64,000 nucleotides of DNA, taken from positions 24,676 to 88,675 of the forward strand of contig NZ_NRQU01000013.1 in assembly GCF_004119495.1 (NCBI RefSeq). The letters are read 5' to 3'. Positions 34,807 to 44,918 of this stretch are shown here, one piece after another. Origin of the DNA: Flavobacterium sp. YO12. Its GTDB lineage: Bacteria > Bacteroidota > Bacteroidia > Flavobacteriales > Flavobacteriaceae. A program made the translations under genes and the position numbers. The number at the start of each line of letters is the position of its first letter. The first letter of the stretch is position 1. The notes under the pieces are model-generated. The model was given only the letters and a program-made list of their open reading frames with translations. It was not told the DNA's origin and made no database searches.

Positions 34807-37800
34807 TTAAAAGTTAAAGTTGAAACCTAAAGTAAAAGCACTTTGTAATTTTAAACCGCCTCTTGGATATTCTGGATCCTCTCCAAAATCATTGAACAAA
34901 ATAGTTCCGACATTATTAGCCTGTACAAAAAGATTGAATGAATCTAAACCAATTTGAGATATTATTTTTCTATCTAATGAATAGGTTAAATTAATTTCCT
35001 GAAAACGAATATGAGAAGCATCAGCTGTTAGATAATCCATATTATTCGTAAATTGTGGATAGAAATAATATCTAGGCTCATCCGTTACAATAGGAATTAT
35101 TTGGTTTGGATCACCGTTTACCACTTCACTGTATTTCGAATTAATCCCTTGATTTCCGGTAACAGATGATGGATAATTGAACCCTTGACGTCTAAATACG
35201 TGCCCGAATTTTGCAGTAATAATAAATGAAAAATCAAAATCGTATATTTTAAAAGAGTTTCGCATACCAATATTGGTTGGTGCCACTGCGGTACCCTGAG
35301 GCATTAAAAAGGTTTTTGCATCTCCTGTAACATATGTGGTAATGTTAACCGGTTGATTATTTGGACCTATAACTGATGGTTTTATAACAGGACTAGTCTC
35401 GGTTCCAAAATTGTGCATACCAGCATATTGATAAGACCAGATCGTATTTGCATTATATCCTTGAATGTAACTATAAGTAGGATCTCCGGTACTGCCGTTT
35501 AAATTGGAATCAAAGTAACTATTCACAAAAAAACTGGTAATTTCATTTTTGTTATAAGCAAAATTAAAAGAGCCATTCCATTGAATGTTTTTGGTAATAG
35601 GCAATGAAGTTCCTAAAACAACCTCTATCCCTTTGTTTACCATCTCTCCATTATTAAACTTTTGAGCAGTAGTTCCATTAACTGCTGCTATAGATTGATT
35701 TACAATAAGATCGTAACTTCTTTTATGATAAAGATCTACACTTCCAAAAAGTTTATTATCGAATAAACCAAAATCAAGTCCAAGATTTTTCGTTTCTGTT
35801 TTTTCCCAACGCAAATTAGGGTTACCGAAACTTGAAATAGTAGATTTTGGCTCTAAAGTAACATTGTCTAAAGCTGAAATTCTATTTAAAAGCGGCAAAA
35901 CAGAAGTTGAATTATCGACATTTCCATTAAATCCGTATGTTGCTCTAAGGCTTAATTTACTAATTGTATTATTGTTACTTAAGAATTTTTCATTTGACAC
36001 ATTCCAGCTCGCTCCAACTGACCAAAATGGATCGTATCTCATTTTAGGATCATCAGTAATTAAATTAGAAGCATCTGTACGGTAACTTGCCGTAATATTA
36101 TATCTCCTGTCATAAGTATAGCCTAGATTAGAAAAAACAGAAACAAAACGATTGGTTAGTTCTGTTTGTTTTGTAACAGGAATAACATTAAAAGGAAAAG
36201 AAAATACAGCATTTGACAATGGTTCACCTCCCCACATAGTTGATGTATTATAAGGATTCAAAAGCTGTGAACTGGTCAATCTGTCTGGACTATATCCAAA
36301 CTGGTCAGGATTCTGGATAGTTCTAACAGTTGTATTTTGGATTTCAGAACCTGCAATGAAATTTATACCGTGAACATCATTAAAAGTTCGGTTAAAATTT
36401 AGTTGATTTCTAAAATTGTACGAATTATTATTTAGTCTATTCGATTGTAAAACACCTCCTGTAGGAACGTTTTGTACCGGCTTCGTAGAATTAAAATTCC
36501 AGCTTGAAGATCTGTTTATAAAATCCTTAACCGCAAAAGTTTTATCACTCGAATAATTATTAGTATCATTTCTTAATAATTGATACTGAATTTTAGAATT
36601 GAATGTTAATCCATCAATAATTTTAAACGTTAATCCTGCCTGAATACGTGTATTCAAATATTCTGTATTATAATCTCTATTCTGTACATCAGTTATTGGA
36701 TTGTATGACCAATCAGAATAAGCGAATTTTTGTAATGGAAAATAAGCATTCACATTAGGCATGTAGTATTTTAAATACGACATGTCTGTATAGTTCCCAT
36801 TTCCGTCCACAAGCATATCCCATGGAGCCAAAGATCTAATAACATCTAACATACTTTGACCACCGCTTGGGTACTGAGAAAAGCTATTGCCCGAATTTGA
36901 ATCTACATTTCTATACTGCAGCATTCCTGCAAAATTGAAATCTAGAAATTTATTCAGGTTAGTAACATTTGAAAAATCGATCTGATATTTACTTGATTTA
37001 TCTCCAACGAAAAAAGTCTGGTTGTTTTCATACATCAATGAAAGATTATTTTTCATTTTATCAGTACCGCCGGCAATATTAAAATTATACTGTCTGGTAA
37101 TAGGAGATTGTAATAAATACTTTTCAATCTGACCTTTATTGTTTAGTGTGCTAAGCCTAGCCAATTCAGCATCTCTTTGTGCAGGAGTGATTCTTCCTAA
37201 AGATGCCTCAGTCATGGCTGTCATGGCTAATGATCGAGAATTGTAGGACGTAATAGCCGCACTCATAGGAGTACCTAAACCAAAAATGTTCGTATCAAAA
37301 GCAATTTGTTCATATTCGATTGTCTCTTTAGCCGAAGCTAAACCCACCGTATAATCGAGGTCTAATTTAGGTGACATTCTCACAAAAGAGGAGAAAGACA
37401 CATTGGTTTTGCCTTTTTTAGCCTTTTTAGTAGTCAGTACAATAACCCCATTTGCGGATCTTGCTCCCCAAATAGAAGCTGCCGCAGCATCTTTTAAAAC
37501 GGTTACAGATTCTACATCATTCGGGTTTATACTGCTGAATCCTCCTTCTATAGGAAAACCATCTAAGACTATCAGCGGTTGAGAATTTGCAAACAAACTA
37601 GACTGTCCTCTAATTTGAAATTCGATAGAACCATCTGCATTTATAGTACTCTGCATACCGGCTACACTACCTACTAAACGTTCTGCGATACTAGAAGATG
37701 GTTTTGAAAGCTGCTCTTTATCTACATTTTGGTAAGATCCTGTACTTCTTTCTTTCGAAATTTCCTGGAAACCAGTAGAAACTATTTTAATTTCATTTAA

Positions 37801-38430
37801 AGTGTTTGATTCCTCAATAAGAATTATATTAAATTCTGACTTGCTGTCAATTTTAATTTCCTGAGTTGTAAATCCAATATAGGAAATCACTAAGATATCA
37901 TCTGTTTTGACCTCAATACTATAAAACCCATTAAAATCAGTAACAACAGCGGTTTGTGTTCCTTTTATTTTTACTGTGGCGCCTGCAAGCGGCATACCTT
38001 TGTTGTCAATTACTTTCCCCTTAATCGTTCTTTGCTGTGCAGCAGCTTTTTTTACAGAAGCGATATCTTTGGGTTTTATAATAATGGTACGATCTTTTGT
38101 GATTATTAGATCAAATTTATCATCAGGTAAACTTTTCTCTAATAGTTTATTGGCAGTTATAGTACCTTTTTTCAGTTTTACTTTAGGGGCATTTTTGAAA
38201 TAATTTGCTTCAAAAATAAAATTATAGTCTGTCTGACTAGAAAGAATTTCTAAAACTTCATTTACGGTTACAGTTTTATCGGCAGTAATTGTCACATTAT
38301 ATTTCTGCGAAAAGACTTCTATAGGAGTAAAGCCGAAAATGGTCGAGCAAAACAATAGCAAAAATGTTCTCATAAAATAAATAACTATTTTTTTCCCTTG
38401 CGGGAAAGAAACATTGGTTGATTTTTTCAT
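34807..38430 (-). CDS. SusC/RagA TonB-dependent transporter with STN domain, cluster A
   Basis: An outer-membrane importer of 1207 residues. Order: long N-terminus with signal (TFLLLFCSTIFGFTPIEVFS), STN signalling domain (about 48-118, NVTITADKTVTVNEVLEIL), CarboxypepD-reg-like domain (about 133-210, IKGKVIDNKGMPLAGATVKI), plug (about 220-335, with SIWGARSANGVIVLTTKKAKKGK) and a 22-strand type barrel ending in FTLGFNFNF. The STN domain is what links such transporters to a FecR anti-sigma, and a fecR and ECF sigma lie directly upstream. Signal-dependent expression of the whole cluster is therefore likely. Confidence 0.95.
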   Translation of the reverse strand: MKKSTNVSFPQGKKIVIYFMRTFLLLFCSTIFGFTPIEVFSQKYNVTITADKTVTVNEVLEILSSQTDYNFIFEANYFKNAPKVKLKKGTITANKLLEKSLPDDKFDLIITKDRTIIIKPKDIASVKKAAAQQRTIKGKVIDNKGMPLAGATVKIKGTQTAVVTDFNGFYSIEVKTDDILVISYIGFTTQEIKIDSKSEFNIILIEESNTLNEIKIVSTGFQEISKERSTGSYQNVDKEQLSKPSSSIAERLVGSVAGMQSTINADGSIEFQIRGQSSLFANSQPLIVLDGFPIEGGFSSINPNDVESVTVLKDAAAASIWGARSANGVIVLTTKKAKKGKTNVSFSSFVRMSPKLDLDYTVGLASAKETIEYEQIAFDTNIFGLGTPMSAAITSYNSRSLAMTAMTEASLGRITPAQRDAELARLSTLNNKGQIEKYLLQSPITRQYNFNIAGGTDKMKNNLSLMYENNQTFFVGDKSSKYQIDFSNVTNLNKFLDFNFAGMLQYRNVDSNSGNSFSQYPSGGQSMLDVIRSLAPWDMLVDGNGNYTDMSYLKYYMPNVNAYFPLQKFAYSDWSYNPITDVQNRDYNTEYLNTRIQAGLTFKIIDGLTFNSKIQYQLLRNDTNNYSSDKTFAVKDFINRSSSWNFNSTKPVQNVPTGGVLQSNRLNNNSYNFRNQLNFNRTFNDVHGINFIAGSEIQNTTVRTIQNPDQFGYSPDRLTSSQLLNPYNTSTMWGGEPLSNAVFSFPFNVIPVTKQTELTNRFVSVFSNLGYTYDRRYNITASYRTDASNLITDDPKMRYDPFWSVGASWNVSNEKFLSNNNTISKLSLRATYGFNGNVDNSTSVLPLLNRISALDNVTLEPKSTISSFGNPNLRWEKTETKNLGLDFGLFDNKLFGSVDLYHKRSYDLIVNQSIAAVNGTTAQKFNNGEMVNKGIEVVLGTSLPITKNIQWNGSFNFAYNKNEITSFFVNSYFDSNLNGSTGDPTYSYIQGYNANTIWSYQYAGMHNFGTETSPVIKPSVIGPNNQPVNITTYVTGDAKTFLMPQGTAVAPTNIGMRNSFKIYDFDFSFIITAKFGHVFRRQGFNYPSSVTGNQGINSKYSEVVNGDPNQIIPIVTDEPRYYFYPQFTNNMDYLTADASHIRFQEINLTYSLDRKIISQIGLDSFNLFVQANNVGTILFNDFGEDPEYPRGGLKLQSAFTLGFNFNF

Positions 38431-38523
38431 AAATTTGGTTATTGATTAATTTTTAGTTGAAATTAATTGATGTTCTAAGGGAATATGAGGTTGGTTTGGT
38501 CAGAGATTCGAACCTCAGTTCTC

Positions 38524-39735
38524 TTATTTTCTTTTGGTTAGGGTGATTTTTCTTTGTTCTATTTCATATTCTATATTGTTTAAGGTTTTTATTGTAAATA
38601 AGATATCATTAATGTTTTGACTCTTCCTCAAGACACCATTAAATTTCATGTTTTTGATGCTTGAATCAGAAAATACTACCTCAACATCGTACCACCTGCC
38701 CAGCACTTTCATTATTTCTTCAAGAGAAAGATTTTCAAAATTAAACACTCCTTCTTTCCATGACACTACTTTCTGAGCATTGACTGCTTTGGTTTCAATA
38801 CTATTATCATTCAATTTTACTATAGACTGCTGATCTGGTCTTAGAATTTCACGGCTCTCTTTATTACGAAGAGCGATGCTGCCTTCAACTAGAGTCGCAT
38901 ATAAAAAAGGTTCATCATTGTACGCTTTAATATTGAAGTGGGTTCCAAGAACCTCTACTTGCTGCCCTTTGGTTTTAACCATAAAATGAGATCCATTATG
39001 CTGAGTGCTTGGTGATACTTCAAAATAAGCTTCACCATAAACTAGTTCTACACTACGAGCTTTACCATTAATAAAATAATTTGGGAATTTTAACTGGGAT
39101 TGTGAGTTTAACCATACTTTAGTACCATCTGAAAGAACTAATGAAAACTGTCCTCCGCGCGGTATTGTTAAGAAATTGAATTCTACTTTTGATTTACCTT
39201 GATCTTTATACGTCAAAGTAGAATTATTTACAGTAAAACTTTTGGCTATATAACTACTTCCTTTACCTAAAACTACTGTACTTCCATTACCTAATACTAA
39301 AGTCGCTTTATTACTTCCAGGCGGGATCACCACCTCTTTTGAAGTTACAATCGAATGCTCATTTCCTTGTAAGGTTTTTGGCGAGCTTAAGTAAAAAAAG
39401 ATTCCTCCTCCAATTGCAACAACAGCGCAGGCCGCATATTTATAAAAATTTGTACTTAAATTAAATAAAGAAAACCTCTCATTATGATATTGAGTTTCTT
39501 TATGATTATCTAATTCTAATTTTACTTTTTTCCATGCTTTATTTTTATCTAAAGTCTGGTAAAAAGAAATTTGTCTGGATTTTTTATAAACCTTTAAATA
39601 TTCAATAAATAGCTTTTGATTTTCGGGACTTTCTCTTACCCAATTCTGCAAGACATCAAATTCTTCCTGATTCAGTTCTTTTAAAGAATAGGAAGCAATT
39701 AGAGAAACTATATTTGAATTTAAATTTTCCATCAT
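38524..39735 (-). CDS. FecR-family anti-sigma regulator, cluster A
   Basis: A 403-residue single-pass protein. Its cytoplasmic N-terminal domain (about residues 1-95, LNQEEFDVLQNWVRESPENQKLF) binds sigma. One transmembrane helix (about 97-117, YAACAVVAIGGGIFFYLSS) follows. The periplasmic FecR domain includes RGGQFSLVLSDGTKVWLNSQSQLKFP and GEAYFEVS. The C-terminal DUF4974-type region (VSWKEGVFNFENLSLEEIMKVLGRWYDVEVVF) probably contacts the STN domain of the next gene's product. It may start at either of the two adjacent ATGs. The family's role in relaying signal from transporter to sigma factor is well known. Confidence 0.93.
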   Translation of the reverse strand: MMENLNSNIVSLIASYSLKELNQEEFDVLQNWVRESPENQKLFIEYLKVYKKSRQISFYQTLDKNKAWKKVKLELDNHKETQYHNERFSLFNLSTNFYKYAACAVVAIGGGIFFYLSSPKTLQGNEHSIVTSKEVVIPPGSNKATLVLGNGSTVVLGKGSSYIAKSFTVNNSTLTYKDQGKSKVEFNFLTIPRGGQFSLVLSDGTKVWLNSQSQLKFPNYFINGKARSVELVYGEAYFEVSPSTQHNGSHFMVKTKGQQVEVLGTHFNIKAYNDEPFLYATLVEGSIALRNKESREILRPDQQSIVKLNDNSIETKAVNAQKVVSWKEGVFNFENLSLEEIMKVLGRWYDVEVVFSDSSIKNMKFNGVLRKSQNINDILFTIKTLNNIEYEIEQRKITLTKRK

Positions 39736-39799
39736 TAACTTATTGTTATTTATATGATAACAAAAAACTAAAAATGGGTGACATAAAAATAAACTTTTT

Positions 39800-40354
39800 T
39801 TATTTTAACATCAATAATGCAATTAAAAGCGGCGAACTGCGTAATTTCTTCAAAGCTCTTGAGTATTGTGTTTTTACTGTATTTACTGAAATTCCGAAGT
39901 GTTCTGCGACTTCTTTGTACTTCATTTCATCTAGTACAATTGCCTTAAAGATTTCTTTACTTTGATTAGGAAGTTTCTCAATTTCTTCTTTGAGTCTGGC
40001 AAGTTCTTCTTCTGCCGAAGATCCTGGAGGAAGTTCTTCTTCGATTAACTGGCTTACTATATCTTCAATATCTTCAAATACGAATTTATTCTTTTTTCGC
40101 ATCGCCAAGATACTATTATTCCTCACTGACTTAAAAAGATAAGAACTTACTGAATCTTCAATTTTAAGATAAAATTTATCGTTCCAAAAGCTAACAAATA
40201 ACTCCTGCACAATATCTTCTGCCAAATCAAAAGAATCGCAATATTGCAAAGAATAGGTACAGAGCTGTGAGTAATAACGGTCAAAAAGTTCTTTATAACC
40301 AGAGCTGTCTCCCTCCTTTAATTTATTTAGAATATCTAAATCAGTGCGCTTCAT
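39800..40354 (-). CDS. ECF sigma factor (RpoE-like), cluster A
   Basis: A 184-residue sigma-70 family protein. Region 2 is LAEDIVQELFVSFWND (about residues 43-58) and region 4 is LPNQSKEIFKAIVLDEMKYKEVAEHFGISVNTVKTQYSRALKKL (about 128-171), typical of FecI-like factors partnered with FecR in Bacteroidota. It heads the cluster A operon, 64 bases upstream of fecR on the same strand. No TAnnTTTG element was found in the 343-base gap upstream, which otherwise holds only a terminator, so transcription may use a sigma-specific or weak promoter. Confidence 0.94.
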   Translation of the reverse strand: MKRTDLDILNKLKEGDSSGYKELFDRYYSQLCTYSLQYCDSFDLAEDIVQELFVSFWNDKFYLKIEDSVSSYLFKSVRNNSILAMRKKNKFVFEDIEDIVSQLIEEELPPGSSAEEELARLKEEIEKLPNQSKEIFKAIVLDEMKYKEVAEHFGISVNTVKTQYSRALKKLRSSPLLIALLMLK

Positions 40355-40590
40355 TGGATAACTTGTATCAAAAAATGTTTATACTAAAAAAGCAGTCTGC
40401 TGTACATTAAAAACAGTCATCCATTACTCTTTTAATTTTAAAATAATGCAGGATACTTTCAATATATTATTAAGTAATAAACCAAAAGTAAACAAATTAT
40501 ACTATAACACAATCTTCCATAAGTGTACTCTTACTTTTAACTTAAGAGACCTTAAAAGGTATTGTCAAAATCAAATACAAATAAAAGCAA

Positions 40591-40622
40591 AAACAGTTGC
40601 AAGAACGCTCTTGCAACTGTTT
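40591..40622. terminator. Terminator after pyruvate carboxylase
   Basis: A perfect 14-bp stem AAACAGTTGCAAGA (40591-40604) and TCTTGCAACTGTTT (40609-40622) with loop ACGC. It lies about 75 bases past the minus-strand pyc stop. It overlaps a spurious plus-strand frame at 40446-40631. Confidence 0.8.
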
Positions 40623-40697
40623 AATTACTAATTTTTATCTAATAAATCTGTATCGTTTTTTTTGTCCTAATTTATCTAAAAGTAATTAATTCTTTAC

Positions 40698-43600
40698 TTA
40701 ACTCACAGCATATTCAATAATCAAATCTCCTTTTTCTACTAAACTGTTTTCAGAGAGCTGAATTTTTTGAATAATACCTGCACGTCCCAAAACGGTATTT
40801 TCCATCTTCATAGCTTCTATAGTAAACAAAGGCTGGTCGTGTTTTAGAACATCCCCTTCTTTTACCCAGATCTTACTCAACAGACCAGGCAAAGGAGCTC
40901 CAACCTGAGTATCTGTAATTGCTTTTCGATTCTTTACACCTTCTATCTTTATCGATTCATCTTTTATCTCAATTGCTTTTGTCTGTCCGTTAAGTTTAAA
41001 ATAAACCGTTCTCATTCCATGAAGATCAGGCTCAGATTTATACAGAAACTTAACTATAATAGATTTTCCTTGAGAAATATTCACAATTACTTCTTCGTTG
41101 GGCTTTAAACCATAGAAAAATACTGTCGAAGGAATAACACTTACATCTCCATACTTTTCGTATGTTTTATAATACTCTTCAAAAACTTTAGGGTAAAATT
41201 TATAGGATAAAAAATCAGCCAGCGTACAAGATACAGAGAATTTCTGCTGAAAAATTTTAAACTCTTTATCAAAGTCAATAGGCGTTAAATGCGCATTAGG
41301 CAGATCTGTAAATGGTTTTTCTCCCTTCAATACCATTTTTTGAAAGCCATCAGGCCATCCGCCATCAGGCTGTCCAAGCTCGCCTTTAAGCATTCCTTTT
41401 ACGGAGTCAGGAAAAGACAAAGAATCTCCCTTTTCTAAAACGTCCTGTTTACTTAAATTACTGCTGACCATAAACATGGCCAAATCTCCTACTACTTTAG
41501 ATGAAGGCGTTACTTTGACAATATCTCCTAAAAGACTGTTCGAATCCTCATAGGCTTGTTTTATCTCTGGCATTCTGGTTTCCAGTCCAAGAGAATAAGC
41601 CTGTGGTTTTAGATTTGAATACTGCCCGCCAGGAATTTCATGTTTGTAAACTTCAGCTGTGCTGGATTTTAAATCCGACTCAAAAGGGTAATAATACTCT
41701 CTGATGTCTTCCCAGTAATTACTGTACTGATTTAATTTTTCAACATCAAAACCAGAGTCACGGCCAGTGCCTTTTAACGACTCCGCAAAAACATTAAAAT
41801 TTGGCTGTGAGGTAAGTCCTGACATTGAGGCAAGAGCTACATCGATAATATCTACTCCTGCTTCTACAGCCTTAAGATAGGTTGCGGACTGAATACCTGC
41901 AGTATCATGGGTATGTAGATGAATAGGAATATCAATAGTCTTCTTAAGTTCAGTAATCAATTTCTCTGCTGCATATGGCTTTAATAATCCTGCCATATCT
42001 TTAATACATAAAATGTGAGCTCCGGTATCTTCAATTCTTCTTGCCAGATCCAAATAATAATTAAGATTGAATTTTGGACGCTCAGGATTTAATATATCTC
42101 CTGAATATCCCATACATACCTCAGCAATCGAATCTGTATTGTTCAACACTGCATTTATACTAGTTTTCATATTGGCTATGCTGTTCAGAGAATCAAAAAC
42201 CCTGAAAACATCAATCCCTTTATTGGCAGAAACTTCTATGAATTTTTCAACTAGATTATCTGGATACGCGGTATATCCTACGCCGTTAGAACCTCTTAAA
42301 AGCATTTGAAGCAGTACATTTGGCATTGCTTCTCTCATTTGTTCTAAGCGATCCCAAGGACTTTCATTTAAAAATCGCATGGCAACATCAAAAGTTGCTC
42401 CTCCCCAGACTTCCATAGAGAACATCTTTGGGAAATCCTTTGTAAACTGAGATGCAAATGGCAGCATATCAATGGTCCTGACCCGGGTAGCGAGCAGAGA
42501 CTGATGTGCATCACGCATCGTACAGTCTGTATACAAAATTTCATTCTGCATTTTAATCCACTGCGAAAAAGCTTTTGGTTTTAATTCTGTCAAAAGCTGT
42601 TTGGTACCCTCTGCATGCATAAATGCTGATGGAACAGGCAGTTTTGGTGTCATAAATTTTTTCTCAGGTAAAATAAATTTAACATCCGGATTTCCATTTA
42701 CGATTGTATTGCCTATATAAGCTAAATTTTTTGTTACATAATCTGACTTTCGTCTGATCTGCAGAAGCGCAGGATTATCTCCTATAAAGTTTACCGTAAC
42801 ATTCCCTGCCTGAAAATCAGGATGGATAATTAAATTTTCTAAAAACGGAATATTGGTTTTAACACCTTCAATTGTAAATTCTTTAAGTGTTCGCAAAAGA
42901 CGCTGGCTCGTGCCTTCAAGTGTTCTTCCCCTAGCAGTAATCTTTACCAGCATGGAATCAAAAAAGGGTGAAATCTTAACTCCCGAATAAGAGCTTCCTT
43001 CATCTACACGAATACCATAACCTCCTGCATTTCTATAGGCTATAATAGTACCATAATCTGGTGTAAAATCATTAGCAGGATCCTCTGTAGTTATTCTGCA
43101 CTGAATAGCAAAACCACTGCATTTTAAACTTTCCTGACCTTGTATATATATTCCTGGACTCGAAAGTTCATGCCCGCAGGCAATCAAAATCTGACTTCTT
43201 ACTATATCAATTCCTGTTACCTCTTCGGTCACAGTGTGCTCTACCTGAACACGAGGATTAACTTCTATAAAATAAATATTCTCCTGAGCGTCTACTAAAA
43301 ATTCAACTGTTCCTGCATTATTATAATTAACGGTGCGTGCAATACTGAGAGCATAGCCATACAATTTATCCTTCGTTTCTTGTTTTAAATTAGGTGCAGG
43401 AGCAATTTCTACCACTTTCTGAAATCTTCTCTGCACACTGCAGTCACGCTCAAATAAATGAACAATATTGCCGTGTTTATCTCCTAATACCTGAATTTCA
43501 ATATGTTTAGGACTTTCAATAAATTTTTCAAGAAACAAGGTATCATCTCCAAAAGCTGTTTTTGCTTCTCTTTTGGCTTCGTTAAATAAAGAGGATAACT

Positions 43601-44135
43601 CGCTGGCTCTTCTAACAACACGCATTCCGCGGCCCCCACCGCCTGCGGCTGCTTTAAGCATCAGCGGGTATCCTATTCGATCTGCTTCCTTTTGGGCAAT
43701 ATCAAGGGCTGATAAATCTATTTTACTATCTTCTATCAAAGGAACTCTGGCAGCCAGCGCAATTTTTTTTGCAGCGACTTTATCTCCCAATTGTTCCATA
43801 ATTTCGGGATCGGGTCCAATCCATAAAATACCATTCTGTCGGCATTTAACCGCAAACTGAACATTCTCAGATAAAAATCCATATCCAGGATGAATAGCAT
43901 CGACTCCTTGTGCTTTGGCTGTTTTAATAATTTCATCGATATCAAGATAGGGTTTTAAAGGATCGCTGTCCTTGCCTATTTGATAAGCCTCATCGGCTTT
44001 GTATCTGTGCAGTGAATACCTGTCTTCGTAGGTATAAACCGCAACAGTTTTAATTTTGAGTTCCGCGGCAGCGCGAAAAATACGTAGTGCAATCTCTCCT
44101 CTATTTGCAACTAGTAATTTAGAAATTGTTCTCAT
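40698..44135 (-). CDS. pyc: Pyruvate carboxylase
   Basis: The biotin enzyme carboxylates pyruvate to oxaloacetate using ATP and bicarbonate, refilling the TCA cycle. The 1145-residue chain is the full single-polypeptide form. It has an N-terminal biotin carboxylase (about residues 1-450, with LLVANRGEIALRIFRAA and AAAGGGGRGMRVV). The carboxyltransferase follows (about 530-800, TDCTMRDAHQSLLATRVRT and CIKDMAGLLKPYAA), then the C-terminal biotinyl domain with AMKMEN and the target lysine near residue 1110. It is unrelated by function to the flanking Sus clusters and has its own candidate promoter and terminator. Confidence 0.97.
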   Translation of the reverse strand: MRTISKLLVANRGEIALRIFRAAAELKIKTVAVYTYEDRYSLHRYKADEAYQIGKDSDPLKPYLDIDEIIKTAKAQGVDAIHPGYGFLSENVQFAVKCRQNGILWIGPDPEIMEQLGDKVAAKKIALAARVPLIEDSKIDLSALDIAQKEADRIGYPLMLKAAAGGGGRGMRVVRRASELSSLFNEAKREAKTAFGDDTLFLEKFIESPKHIEIQVLGDKHGNIVHLFERDCSVQRRFQKVVEIAPAPNLKQETKDKLYGYALSIARTVNYNNAGTVEFLVDAQENIYFIEVNPRVQVEHTVTEEVTGIDIVRSQILIACGHELSSPGIYIQGQESLKCSGFAIQCRITTEDPANDFTPDYGTIIAYRNAGGYGIRVDEGSSYSGVKISPFFDSMLVKITARGRTLEGTSQRLLRTLKEFTIEGVKTNIPFLENLIIHPDFQAGNVTVNFIGDNPALLQIRRKSDYVTKNLAYIGNTIVNGNPDVKFILPEKKFMTPKLPVPSAFMHAEGTKQLLTELKPKAFSQWIKMQNEILYTDCTMRDAHQSLLATRVRTIDMLPFASQFTKDFPKMFSMEVWGGATFDVAMRFLNESPWDRLEQMREAMPNVLLQMLLRGSNGVGYTAYPDNLVEKFIEVSANKGIDVFRVFDSLNSIANMKTSINAVLNNTDSIAEVCMGYSGDILNPERPKFNLNYYLDLARRIEDTGAHILCIKDMAGLLKPYAAEKLITELKKTIDIPIHLHTHDTAGIQSATYLKAVEAGVDIIDVALASMSGLTSQPNFNVFAESLKGTGRDSGFDVEKLNQYSNYWEDIREYYYPFESDLKSSTAEVYKHEIPGGQYSNLKPQAYSLGLETRMPEIKQAYEDSNSLLGDIVKVTPSSKVVGDLAMFMVSSNLSKQDVLEKGDSLSFPDSVKGMLKGELGQPDGGWPDGFQKMVLKGEKPFTDLPNAHLTPIDFDKEFKIFQQKFSVSCTLADFLSYKFYPKVFEEYYKTYEKYGDVSVIPSTVFFYGLKPNEEVIVNISQGKSIIVKFLYKSEPDLHGMRTVYFKLNGQTKAIEIKDESIKIEGVKNRKAITDTQVGAPLPGLLSKIWVKEGDVLKHDQPLFTIEAMKMENTVLGRAGIIQKIQLSENSLVEKGDLIIEYAVS

Positions 44136-44301
44136 TCTAAAAAATTAAATTAAATATCCAAAAACATCTCATTTTAAACAATTTACCCATTAAAATTTTT
44201 ACTTATCATCTTTAAAATCCAATTCTTCTCAGACTCACTTCCGATCGAATGAACACTAAATAAAGTAATAATCTTAACTGTAATTATTCCATATTAAAAA
44301 C

Positions 44302-44309
44302 CAAATATA
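44302..44309 (-). promoter_or_regulatory. Possible -7 promoter element for pyc
   Basis: The minus strand reads TATATTTG (exact TAnnTTTG), 166 bases upstream of pyc and just past the stop of the upstream SRPBCC-like gene. It would give a leader of about 160 bases. Confidence 0.4.
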
Positions 44310-44314
44310 ACTTT

Positions 44315-44812
44315 TTAATAGTTCCAGTCTTTCACAATTTTATATTGATCAGAACTCTGAACCATCCTGCTTAAAAATATATCGATATGCTTCTGCATAA
44401 AATTCCCTGCCAATAATTTAAATAAAAACATCTCCAGCTTTGAACGCATATTGAATCGGTAGGAAGCCGACACAATAGCGCCATTCTCGGCATCATCAAA
44501 AAAAGTGTACTCGTACTCTATCGATGACAATGGACTCAGCCACATTGAAGTAAAATTATCTATTTGCACTGAAAAAGACCAATCAGCAATAAATGTCAAA
44601 AAAATATGTCTAGCAGAATTACCGTCTTCAAAAAAAATAATGCGTACAATACCGAGACTTCTATTTATTTGCGACTGACTAATTGGAGCAAAACCCTGAA
44701 CAAATGGTATATTATCAAATACTGTCAAAAGGTCCCTGCCTGCTATATGTTTAAATAATTCCGTAACAGAGGTATTAATTCCCTGTGAGGACTGTATTAC
44801 AATTGTATTCAA
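44315..44812 (-). CDS. Possible SRPBCC-fold protein, unknown function
   Basis: A 165-residue cytoplasmic protein without signal peptide. The pattern of an N-terminal strand (NTIVIQSSQGI), a helix with TELFKHIAGRDLLTVF, then alternating strands (ARHIFLTFIADWSFSVQI, IEYEYTFFDDAENGAIVSASYRF) and a long C-terminal helix suggests the SRPBCC/START fold. No active site can be assigned. It lies 180 bases upstream of pyc and about 106 bases downstream of the trxB stop, all on the minus strand. Confidence 0.6.
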   Translation of the reverse strand: MNTIVIQSSQGINTSVTELFKHIAGRDLLTVFDNIPFVQGFAPISQSQINRSLGIVRIIFFEDGNSARHIFLTFIADWSFSVQIDNFTSMWLSPLSSIEYEYTFFDDAENGAIVSASYRFNMRSKLEMFLFKLLAGNFMQKHIDIFLSRMVQSSDQYKIVKDWNY

Positions 44813-44918
44813 AATTATTATCAGCTCTTTTACATTTTAGCTCTTTATTTCTTAAATTATTTTTCAAATTTTAAAAAAACGTTCTAGGGCTACCAACTCG
44901 CTTTTTACTGCTTTTAAT

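Noticed and set aside
38487..38516. tRNA-like text (GGTTCGAATCTCTGACCA on the minus strand) between susC and fecR of cluster A
   Set aside because: No acceptor, D or anticodon arm fits around it, and the T stem mispairs. GAGGTT and AACCTC make only a short hairpin.
40446..40631. 61-residue plus-strand frame beside the pyc terminator
   Set aside because: It runs through a perfect terminator hairpin, has no promoter match and has a composition without any domain pattern.
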